From: CBFGTJ01 sp965651815
GTDB lineage: Bacteria > Actinomycetota > Acidimicrobiia > Acidimicrobiales > Microtrichaceae
Assembly: GCA_965651815.1 (NCBI GenBank)
Contig: CBFGTJ010000111.1
Span: 1-10,544, forward strand
Reading direction: 5' to 3'
DNA: 10,544 nt
The notes under the pieces are model-generated. The model was not told the DNA's origin and did not search any database. It saw only the letters and a list, made by a program, of their open reading frames with translations. The translations under genes and the position numbers were made by a program. Numbering within the stretch: position 1 is the stretch's first letter; each line of letters begins with the position of its first letter. Shown piece after piece: positions 1-6,275 of this stretch.

Positions 1-1
1 C

Positions 2-679
2 AACGAGTCGAAGGTGCGCGGCTACAAGCCCGGGCGCTTCAGCTTCAACGTCAAGGGCGGCCGCTGCGAGGCGTGCTCCGGCGACGGCACGATCAAGATC
101 GAGATGCACTTCCTGCCGGACGTGTACGTGCCGTGCGAGGTGTGCAAGGGCGCCCGCTACAACCGCGACACGCTCGAGGTGACGTTCAAGGGGCTGAACA
201 TCTCCGAGGTGCTCGACCTGCCCTGCGAGGAGGCGCTCGAGTTCTTCGCGAACCAGCCCACGATCGCCCGGCACATGCAGACCCTCGTCGACGTCGGCCT
301 CGGCTACGTGCGGCTCGGCCAGCCGGCCACGACCCTGTCGGGCGGCGAGGCGCAGCGCGTGAAGCTGGCCTCGGAGCTCGCGAAGCGGTCGACCGGCCAC
401 ACGATCTACCTGCTGGACGAGCCCACGACCGGCTTGCACTTCGAGGACATCCGCAAGCTCCTCACCGTCCTGTCGCGGCTGGTCGACCAGGGCAACACGG
501 TGCTGGTCATCGAGCACAACCTCGACGTGATCAAGACCGCCGACTGGGTCATCGACCTGGGTCCCGAAGGCGGCCGCGGCGGCGGCACGGTCATCGCCGA
601 GGGCCCACCCGAGGCGATCGCCGAGGCGGCGGGCAGCTACACCGGCAAGTTCCTCGCCCCGATCCTGCAGGGCGGCTGA
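2..679 (+). CDS. uvrA: UvrABC excinuclease ATPase subunit UvrA, C-terminal part (5' truncated by window edge)
   Basis: This is the damage-recognition ATPase of nucleotide excision repair, a cytoplasmic dimer that loads UvrB onto lesions. Only the last 225 residues are present; the family is about 940-1000 residues, so roughly three quarters lies upstream. In fragment numbering, the C-terminal zinc module has CxxC at 22-25 and CxxC at 45-48, separated by 19 residues. It is followed by the second ABC ATPase half: signature LSGGEAQRVKLA at 112-123, Walker B IYLLDEPTTGLH at 135-146 with its catalytic glutamate, and the switch histidine H172 in VIEHN. The matching Walker A is upstream of the window. 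The C-terminus (GKFLAPIL) is the normal UvrA ending, so the gene is intact at this end. A strong hairpin follows 8 bases after the stop. Its partner uvrC is in the same window but far downstream. Identification is essentially certain. Confidence 0.98.
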   Translation, partial: NESKVRGYKPGRFSFNVKGGRCEACSGDGTIKIEMHFLPDVYVPCEVCKGARYNRDTLEVTFKGLNISEVLDLPCEEALEFFANQPTIARHMQTLVDVGLGYVRLGQPATTLSGGEAQRVKLASELAKRSTGHTIYLLDEPTTGLHFEDIRKLLTVLSRLVDQGNTVLVIEHNLDVIKTADWVIDLGPEGGRGGGTVIAEGPPEAIAEAAGSYTGKFLAPILQGG

Positions 680-687
680 GGACCGGC

Positions 688-717
688 CGGCGACGCCGCG
701 CTTGACCGGCGTCGCCG
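688..717 (+). terminator. Perfect 11-bp hairpin after uvrA, probable terminator
   Basis: CGGCGACGCCG at 688-698 and CGGCGTCGCCG at 707-717 are exact reverse complements around an 8-base loop (699-706). The hairpin starts 8 bases after the uvrA stop codon. No T-run follows, so it is not a classical intrinsic terminator. U-poor hairpin terminators are common in high-GC Actinobacteria. It could equally act as an mRNA 3'-end stabiliser. It separates uvrA from the downstream membrane-protein gene. Confidence 0.6.
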
Positions 718-855
718 AGGTGCCGATGGGAGTGGATACGAGCGCTGACGAATGCCCACGCGCGCGCGGACTCGCGGGAGCTGCCGCGAGCTGCCGGCCA
801 CCTCGCGCCCGGAGGCGGCGGCCGCCGGGTCGTCGAGCTCGCGCTGGTCGCCGCG

Positions 856-2931
856 GTGGCGCTCGCGCTCGTGCTGGTGCTCCTGCGCCCGTTCCCCCTG
901 GACGAACCGGTCGTCTATGCACGCGACGCGTTCCAGCACCTGGCGCTCGTCGAGGCCTCCGACTGGACCGGCACGGCAGGGCGCACCGACTGGCTCGGCG
1001 CGCCCCACGGCGCCGATTGGGGGCTGTTCCCCTCCGGGGGTGAGCGTCTTCACCTCGTCGCCCTGCACGCCCTGCGCGCCGCGTCCGGCTCGCTGGTCGC
1101 CGCGACGAACCTGTACGTGGCGCTGGCGCTCGTGGCCTCCGCCGTCGTCGCCCACGCCGTGCTGCGCTGGCTCGGGTGCCGGCCCTCGGTCGCCGGCGCG
1201 GCCGCCTGCCTCTTCGCGCTGTCCCCGGCCGCGCTGCACCGGCTCGCGGCGGGCCAGCTCTTCCTCTTCGCGCTGTTCCCCGTCGCGCTCGGCGCCTTCG
1301 CGGTCCTCTGGGCGCTGCAGCGGCCGCCGTCGGCGTCCTGGCGGGGCCGCGAGTGGGTGGCGCCGCTCGCCGCGGTGGCGGTCGTCGCGATCTCGAGCAC
1401 CTACTACGCGGTCTTCACCGGGTTGCTGCTCGTCGTGACCGGAGGGCTCGCCGCGCTCCGCCGGGGCGACCCGCGACGCCTCGTGGCGCCCCTGCTGCTC
1501 GCCCTGGCGCTGGCATCGGTGAGCGCCGTGACCCTCGCTCCCGACCTGCTCGCTCGTCGAGCCGCGCCGTCCGTCGCCGCCTCCTTCGACCGCCCGGTGC
1601 GCGACTCCGAGACGCTCGGCCTGCGACCCACCCAGATGGTGATGCCCCGCGGCGACCACCCTGTGCCGTTCCTCGCGACCCTCGGCGAGCGTGCGAGCCG
1701 CATGCGCGACTCCACCGATTCCGGCACGGTGCTCGGCCTCGCCGCCGTCGCCGGGCTCGTGGCGATGGCGGCGGTGACCGTCCGACGCGGCGGGACCGAC
1801 CGTGCGGACCGCCGGATCACCCACCTGTCGACCCTCACGGTGAGCGCCCTGGCCGTCGGGACCGCCGGGGGCGGCGGCTTCGCCCTCGCCGTGCTGGGCC
1901 TGACCCAGGTGCGGGTGTGGGCACGCCTCGCGGCGTTCGTCCTCTTCTGCGCGCTGGCCGGGCTCGGACTGCTCGCCCAGCGGTGGTGGGGCACCGCCGA
2001 GCGATTCCCCCACGTCGTCGCCCTGGTCGCGGTCCTCGCGCTCGCCGACCAGGGGGTGTGGGTGCCGGACCACTCAGCTCAGGCCGCGGCCGTGCGGGAG
2101 GACGAGACGCTCGTGGCCCAGCTCGTCGACGAGCTGCACGAGGGCGCGGTCGTCGCGCAGGTCCCCGCCCTGCCCATGCCCGACCACATGGAGCACGACC
2201 GGCTGCTGGCCCCCGCGCTGCTCGCGCACGGGCGCCTCCGGTTCACCTCGGGCGGGTTCCGTGGCGGCACCGCCGACTGGCAGCACTCGTGGCTGACCGG
2301 AGACCCCGGCGAGGTCGCCCGCGCCATGGCGGCAGGTGGGGCCGACGTCCTGCTCGTCCAGCGCACCCACCGGCTCCTCGACCGACCCGACGAGCTGGAG
2401 CGCGAGCTGGCCGCCGCGGCCTCCGTCGAGCCACACCGCAGCACGGCGGGCACCTGGACCTGGATCGACCTGCGGCCGCTGCACGACCGCCTCGTCGCCC
2501 GGCACGGGCGCTCCGAGGTGGACGACGCCGGTGCCGGGGTGGTGCGGCCGCTCACGGTCAGCTACGAGGGCGTCGCGAACCAGGACTTCCTCGGCGACGG
2601 GCGCGCCGTGACCCACCTCGGCCGCGAGGGTGCGGTCGTGTTCGGGTTCGCCGACGACGACACGGCACCGGTGGACGTGCGAGCGCGGGTGCACGCCGCG
2701 CCGGGCACGACCGTCGAGCTCGGGGGCGTCACCTCGCGACGCATCGAGCCGGGCCCGGAGGGCCGGATCGTCACGTTCCGCATCGAACCGGACGCGCCGG
2801 TGGCGAAGTTGCACGTGCGCGCGCACGGCGAGCCGATGCCGGTCAACGGCTCGGACGGCCCGGCGCTGGTGCTGGTCACCGAGGTGCGCGTGCGCGACAC
2901 CCGCGCCGCGCGCAGCCCCGTGCTCAGGTGA
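856..2931 (+). CDS. Large multi-spanning membrane protein, GT-C-like envelope glycan protein (function unassigned)
   Basis: An integral membrane protein of at least 691 residues. The N-terminal half (to about residue 400) has repeated hydrophobic segments, for example near 85-103, 112-130, 135-153, 168-198, 208-228, 291-308, 324-348, 356-374 and 385-398. Early on, PLDEP and a D-A-F-Q-H motif (residues 15-28) sit where GT-C glycosyltransferases carry acidic residues in their first outer loop. A STYYAVFTGLLL segment near 181-192 also resembles that group. The C-terminal 290 residues are soluble. The stretch around 445-500 (HDRLLAPALL, FTSGGFRGG, DWQ) recalls large membrane proteins found in polysaccharide loci; this is recalled resemblance, not a search result. 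The start is doubtful: GTG 856 is the only standard start in frame after the stop at 703-705, yet it cuts into the first membrane helix, and the frame looks coding from about 748. The stop overlaps that of nadA. Substrate unknown. Confidence 0.72.
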   Translation: MALALVLVLLRPFPLDEPVVYARDAFQHLALVEASDWTGTAGRTDWLGAPHGADWGLFPSGGERLHLVALHALRAASGSLVAATNLYVALALVASAVVAHAVLRWLGCRPSVAGAAACLFALSPAALHRLAAGQLFLFALFPVALGAFAVLWALQRPPSASWRGREWVAPLAAVAVVAISSTYYAVFTGLLLVVTGGLAALRRGDPRRLVAPLLLALALASVSAVTLAPDLLARRAAPSVAASFDRPVRDSETLGLRPTQMVMPRGDHPVPFLATLGERASRMRDSTDSGTVLGLAAVAGLVAMAAVTVRRGGTDRADRRITHLSTLTVSALAVGTAGGGGFALAVLGLTQVRVWARLAAFVLFCALAGLGLLAQRWWGTAERFPHVVALVAVLALADQGVWVPDHSAQAAAVREDETLVAQLVDELHEGAVVAQVPALPMPDHMEHDRLLAPALLAHGRLRFTSGGFRGGTADWQHSWLTGDPGEVARAMAAGGADVLLVQRTHRLLDRPDELERELAAAASVEPHRSTAGTWTWIDLRPLHDRLVARHGRSEVDDAGAGVVRPLTVSYEGVANQDFLGDGRAVTHLGREGAVVFGFADDDTAPVDVRARVHAAPGTTVELGGVTSRRIEPGPEGRIVTFRIEPDAPVAKLHVRAHGEPMPVNGSDGPALVLVTEVRVRDTRAARSPVLR

Positions 2932-4036
2932 TCGCGAGCATCCGCTCCAGCGCGACGCGGGCCCAGTGGGCGGTGTCGGGGTCGACGGTGATCCGGTTCG
3001 GCACCCGGCCCTCGACGAGCGACTCGAGCACCCACGCCAGGTGCTGCGCGTCGATGCGGAACATCGTCGAGCAGGGGCACACCAGCGGGTCGAGCGACAC
3101 GACGGTCTTGTCGGGCGTCTCGTCGTCGAGGCGCTGGACCAGGTGGATCTCGGTGCCGACCCCGATCACGCTGCCCGACGGGGCCGCCTCGACCGTGCGG
3201 ATGATGAAGTCGGTCGAGCCCACGTGGTCGGCCAGCGAGCACACCTCGTGGGAGCACTCGGGGTGCGCCACGACGATGCCGTCGGGGTGCTCGGCCCGGA
3301 ACTGCTCGACGTGCTCGGGACGGAACCGCTGGTGCACCGAGCAGTGCCCCTTCCACAGCAGGAACGTCGACTCCTTGGCCGTCACCTCGTCCAGCCCACC
3401 GAGGTCGAGCCGCGGGTTCCACACCGCCATGTCGTCCTCGGTGAAGCCCATCGCGTAGCCGGTGTTGCGGCCGAGGTGCTGGTCGGGGAAGAACAGCACC
3501 TGGCGGGCACGTGGCCCGTCCTCACGCCGCAGCGCCCACTCGAGCACCGCGCGGGCGTTCGTGGAGGTGCACACGGCGCCGCCGTGGCGGCCGACGAACG
3601 CCTTCAGGTTCGCCGCGGAGTTCATGTACGTGATCGGCACGACCGACTCGATGTCGGTCACCTCGGCGAGGGACTCCCACGCCTCCTCGACCGAGTCGAT
3701 GTCGGCCATGTCCGCCATCGAGCAGCCCGCGTTGAGGTCGGGGAGGATCACCTGCTGGTGATCCCCGGTGAGGATGTCGGCCGCCTCGGCCATGAAGTGC
3801 ACACCGCAGAACACGATGTAGTCGGCCTGGGTGCGCTCCTTGGCCAGCACCGACAGCCGGAACGAATCGCCCCGGGCGTCCGCCCAGCGCATCACCTCGT
3901 CGCGCTGGTAGTGGTGGCCCAGGATGAACACGCGCTCACCGAGCGCTGCCTTCGCGTTGCCGATCCACTCGGCGAGCTCGTCGTCGGACGCCTCGAGGTA
4001 CCGCTCGGGGAGCGGTGACTGGAGTCTCAGCATCAT
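2924..4036 (-). CDS. nadA: Quinolinate synthase NadA
   Basis: NadA condenses iminoaspartate with dihydroxyacetone phosphate to quinolinate, the first pyridine ring in de novo NAD synthesis, using a [4Fe-4S] cluster in the cytoplasm. The 370 residues match the longer Bacillus-type NadA (about 368) rather than the roughly 300-residue archaeal form. Family motifs in order: ILGHHYQ (38-44), DLNAGCSMAD (100-109), PITYMNSAA (134-142), CTSTNA (156-161), FFPDQHLGRNT (182-192), WKGHCSVHQRF (228-238), HPECSHEV (258-265), GTEIHLV (294-300) and CPCSTMF (320-326). C105, C232 and C320 are the likely cluster ligands by spacing; C261 and C322 are further conserved-looking cysteines. The start is ATG 4036, because AAGGGAGG lies 9 bases upstream; the second ATG at 4033 and GTG 4072 are less likely. 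nadB and nadC are not in the window. The gene is divergent from the PilZ synthase and overlaps the upstream membrane gene tail to tail. Confidence 0.97.
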   Translation of the reverse strand: MMLRLQSPLPERYLEASDDELAEWIGNAKAALGERVFILGHHYQRDEVMRWADARGDSFRLSVLAKERTQADYIVFCGVHFMAEAADILTGDHQQVILPDLNAGCSMADMADIDSVEEAWESLAEVTDIESVVPITYMNSAANLKAFVGRHGGAVCTSTNARAVLEWALRREDGPRARQVLFFPDQHLGRNTGYAMGFTEDDMAVWNPRLDLGGLDEVTAKESTFLLWKGHCSVHQRFRPEHVEQFRAEHPDGIVVAHPECSHEVCSLADHVGSTDFIIRTVEAAPSGSVIGVGTEIHLVQRLDDETPDKTVVSLDPLVCPCSTMFRIDAQHLAWVLESLVEGRVPNRITVDPDTAHWARVALERMLAIT

Positions 4037-4273
4037 GTCGGGGAACCTCCCTTGCCGACGGACGCGCCGCACGGCCCTGAGGACCTCCGAGTAGCGGCCG
4101 GTGGGGACAGCCTGGTCGCCACGCCACGGGGTTGTCGGCCACGGAGGTGTGATGTCGCCGGAATGCCAGGCCGGCGCGAGCGAGTGTACCGCCTCGCCCC
4201 GGGTCCGACGGTCGTCCGCGCCGCCCGGGCCCGAGATCCTTGAGCTCCGCGGGGAGGTGCCGATCTGCTCCCC
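4037..4273. promoter_or_regulatory. Divergent intergenic region between nadA and the PilZ glycan synthase
   Basis: This 237-base spacer must hold the promoters for nadA (leftward) and the synthase (rightward), because the two genes diverge. I see the nadA ribosome site at one end and the synthase start-site hairpin at the other. I cannot support a specific -35/-10 pair, and I see no recognisable NAD-repressor operator, no riboswitch and no convincing small gene. A few short GC palindromes occur (for example CCCGGGC near 4224-4230) but are expected by chance at this base composition. Confidence 0.55.
4046..4053 (-). promoter_or_regulatory. Shine-Dalgarno of nadA
   Basis: On the minus strand this reads AAGGGAGG, with 9 bases to ATG 4036. 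It is the clearest ribosome binding site in the window. It selects the MMLRLQ start over the upstream in-frame GTG at 4072, which would place the site inside the coding region. Confidence 0.8.
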
Positions 4274-4278
4274 GTGGG
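4246..4278 (+). promoter_or_regulatory. Hairpin enclosing the Shine-Dalgarno and GTG start of the PilZ synthase
   Basis: Bases 4246-4256 pair with 4268-4278: 11 consecutive pairs, two of them G-U, around an 11-base loop (4257-4267). The core is GGGGAG (4251-4256) with CTCCCC (4268-4273), continuing outward through C4250-G4274, G4249-U4275, C4248-G4276, C4247-G4277 and U4246-G4278. The best purine-rich ribosome site, GGGGAGG (4251-4257), and the start codon GTG (4274-4276) are both inside the stem or at its edge. If the transcript begins upstream, translation initiation would be occluded until the stem opens. This is structure read from sequence; regulation is inferred. Confidence 0.5.
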
Positions 4279-6223
4279 AAGGGATCTACGTCGTCGTGCG
4301 ACCGACGAGCGCCGGACGCGCGCGGTCGCGGTGCTCGCACTCGCCTGGGGCATCGCCTACCTGACCTGGAGGGTCGGCTGGACCCACCACGGCGTCCACG
4401 GCGGCCTGTACGCGGTGCTCCTCGTCGCGGAGGCGGTCGGCTGGGTGAGCCTCGCGCTCTTCGCCTTCCTCGCGTGGCGGGTGCCGGCGCCGCCGACGAC
4501 CGACAGGACCCCGGCGAGGTCCGACCTGACCGTCGACGTGCTGGTGCCGACCTACGACGAACCGGTGGAGGTGCTGCGCGCCACGCTGCTCGGCTGCAGG
4601 GCCCTGCGGTACCCGCACACCACGTGGCTGCTCGACGACGGGCGCCGGCCCGAGCTCGCCGAGCTCGCCCGTGAGCTCGGCGCCCGCTACCTGACCCGGC
4701 CCGACAACCGCCACGCGAAGGCCGGGAACATCAACCACGCGCTCGGGCACCTCGAGGGCGACCTGGTCGCGGTGCTGGACGCCGACCACGTGCCGCTGCC
4801 GCACTTCCTCGACACGATGGTCCGCTACTTCGAGGACCCCGACGTCGTGCTCGCCCAGGCGCCGCACGAGTTCTACAACCTCGACTCGATCCAGCACGTC
4901 GCAGAGGACCGCCACGAGCAGTCCCTGTTCTTCCGGGTGATCTGCCCCGGCAAGGACCGCCACAACGGGGCGTTCTGGTGCGGCTCGGGCACCGTGATCC
5001 GCCGCGAGCCGCTGGTCGAGATCGGCGGGGTCCAGACCGCGACGATCGCGGAGGACTTCCACACCACGATCGTGCTGCACCAGCGGGGCTGGAAGACCCG
5101 CTACCACGAGGAGACCCTGCTGCTGGGCCTCGCCCCGCACGACCTGGACGCGTTCCTGCTGCAGCGGAGCCGCTGGGCGCGGGGCAACCTGCGCGTGTTC
5201 CTCACCCCGCAGAACCCGGTCATCGCCCGGGGGCTGCGCCCGCTGCAACGGCTGAGCTACCTCGCCTCGCTGTTCCACTACTTCGGCGGCCCCCAGCGAC
5301 TGGTGCTGGCCGCGGTGCTGTGCACGACCCTGGTCACCGGGTGGCTGCCGATGACCGGGCACCCCGCGTGGTTCGCGCTGCTGTGGGCGCCGTGGGTCGC
5401 GCTGTCCCTGTACGCGACCCGGGTGCTGGGTCGTGGCGTGTCGGGCCCGCTCGCGGCGACCCGCCACGGGTGGATGACGATGGGCGTGTACACCGGCGCC
5501 GTGCTCAGCCTCGCGATCCCGGGGGCCGGCAGGTTCAAGGTCACCCCGAAGATGGGCTCGGACGAGGGCGGGTGGCGCACGCTGCGGCGGCTGCGGCTGC
5601 TGACCGCGTGCGTCGCGGCGATCACCCTGGCGGTGCTCGCCCGTGCGCTGGCCGCGGTCGGTGCGCTCCACCTCCCGGCGATGCCCCCGCTCGCCGAGGC
5701 CGCCACGCTCGTCATCGGCACCGTCGAGGTCGCGGTCATCGCCCTGGTGCTGCGCGCGCTGGTGCGGCGGCGGCAGCGCCGCCACGTGTACCGGTTCCCC
5801 GTCGACCTGCGGGCCAGGCTCGGCGACGCGGTCGTGCAGGTGTGCGACCTCAACCACGCCGGGGTCGGGGTGCGGTGCACGCTCCAGCCGGAGGTCGGTG
5901 AGCACCTCCGGCTGACCCTGCGGCTCCCGCGGCTGGACGGCTCGATCAGCCGTTGCGTCGTGTCCGGGGTGGTCAGGACGGTCACGCCGCCCGACGGGTC
6001 CGGCTTCCGCCACGTCGGCATCCAGTTCACCGAGCTCTCCGACGACGCACGCGACGAGATCCTCGAGTACTGCCACGTGCTGCGGCCCGCGTCGGCCGCC
6101 GCGGACGGCGCCCTCGAGGAGCTGGACGCCGCACGGGCGTCGTCGGAGGTCGGCCGCGGCGAGCTGCGGGCCGGTCGGGACGCCAGCGAGACCCGCGACG
6201 TGGTGGGCACCGCCGCGTCCTGA
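4274..6223 (+). CDS. Cellulose-synthase-like (BcsA-type) family 2 glycosyltransferase with C-terminal PilZ domain
   Basis: A 649-residue inner-membrane processive glycosyltransferase that would polymerise and export a beta-glycan from a UDP-sugar. Two N-terminal helices (about 16-33, 44-68) precede the cytoplasmic GT2 domain. This carries VPTYDEP (91-97), LLDDG (119-123), a RHAKAGN segment (146-152), DAD (169-171), CGSGT (236-240), AED (259-261, TED in most BcsA; E and D kept) and QRSRW (297-301, QxxRW). More helices follow at roughly 341-358, 365-383, 400-417, 443-463 and 476-497. FKVTPK at 421-426 matches the BcsA gating-loop motif FxVTxK. The PilZ domain (about 502-600) has RHVYR (503-507, RxxxR) and DLNHAG (525-530), the D/NxSxxG motif with Asn for Ser, so cyclic-di-GMP control is likely but unproven. 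A hydrophilic tail ends the protein. GTG 4274 is the only in-frame start after the stop at 4241. No BcsB or cyclase gene is nearby; the sugar is unknown. Confidence 0.9.
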   Translation: MGRDLRRRATDERRTRAVAVLALAWGIAYLTWRVGWTHHGVHGGLYAVLLVAEAVGWVSLALFAFLAWRVPAPPTTDRTPARSDLTVDVLVPTYDEPVEVLRATLLGCRALRYPHTTWLLDDGRRPELAELARELGARYLTRPDNRHAKAGNINHALGHLEGDLVAVLDADHVPLPHFLDTMVRYFEDPDVVLAQAPHEFYNLDSIQHVAEDRHEQSLFFRVICPGKDRHNGAFWCGSGTVIRREPLVEIGGVQTATIAEDFHTTIVLHQRGWKTRYHEETLLLGLAPHDLDAFLLQRSRWARGNLRVFLTPQNPVIARGLRPLQRLSYLASLFHYFGGPQRLVLAAVLCTTLVTGWLPMTGHPAWFALLWAPWVALSLYATRVLGRGVSGPLAATRHGWMTMGVYTGAVLSLAIPGAGRFKVTPKMGSDEGGWRTLRRLRLLTACVAAITLAVLARALAAVGALHLPAMPPLAEAATLVIGTVEVAVIALVLRALVRRRQRRHVYRFPVDLRARLGDAVVQVCDLNHAGVGVRCTLQPEVGEHLRLTLRLPRLDGSISRCVVSGVVRTVTPPDGSGFRHVGIQFTELSDDARDEILEYCHVLRPASAAADGALEELDAARASSEVGRGELRAGRDASETRDVVGTAAS

Positions 6224-6259
6224 GCCCCGACCCGCCCGGGAACGACTGCGCCCCGGCGG

Positions 6260-6265
6260 TAGGTT
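6260..6265 (+). promoter_or_regulatory. Putative -10 element of uvrC
   Basis: TAGGTT ends 10 bases before ATG 6276, in a spacer of only 52 bases after the synthase gene, and no Shine-Dalgarno sequence precedes the ATG. This fits a near-leaderless transcript starting around 6272-6276. An alternative reading is an ECF-sigma style promoter: GGGAAC at 6238-6243 lies 19 bases before GTT (6263-6265), close to the GGAA-spacer-GTT pattern of SigR/SigH-type factors. Either reading is tentative. Confidence 0.4.
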
Positions 6266-6275
6266 CGGGGCCACG

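Noticed and set aside
637..2073. 478-codon minus-strand open frame across the membrane-protein gene
   Set aside because: Extremely Gly/Glu/Arg/His-rich with no domain; the plus frame has proper membrane helices.
1176..3458. 760-codon plus-strand open frame overlapping the membrane protein and nadA
   Set aside because: Arg/Ala/Pro-rich shadow that runs across two well-supported genes on opposite strands.
4037..4072. Upstream GTG 4072 start for nadA adding 12 residues
   Set aside because: The strong ribosome site at 4046-4053 lies inside that extension and points to ATG 4036.
6224..6271. GCCCCGA / TCGGGGC inverted repeat between the synthase and uvrC
   Set aside because: The arms are 34 bases apart and only 7 bp long in a GC-rich stretch; too weak to call an operator or terminator.
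4286..6274. 662-codon open frame antisense to the PilZ synthase
   Set aside because: Its product is a biased His/Gln/Arg/Gly mix with no motifs, while the plus strand carries clear GT2 and PilZ motifs. Long shadow frames are expected at this GC content.
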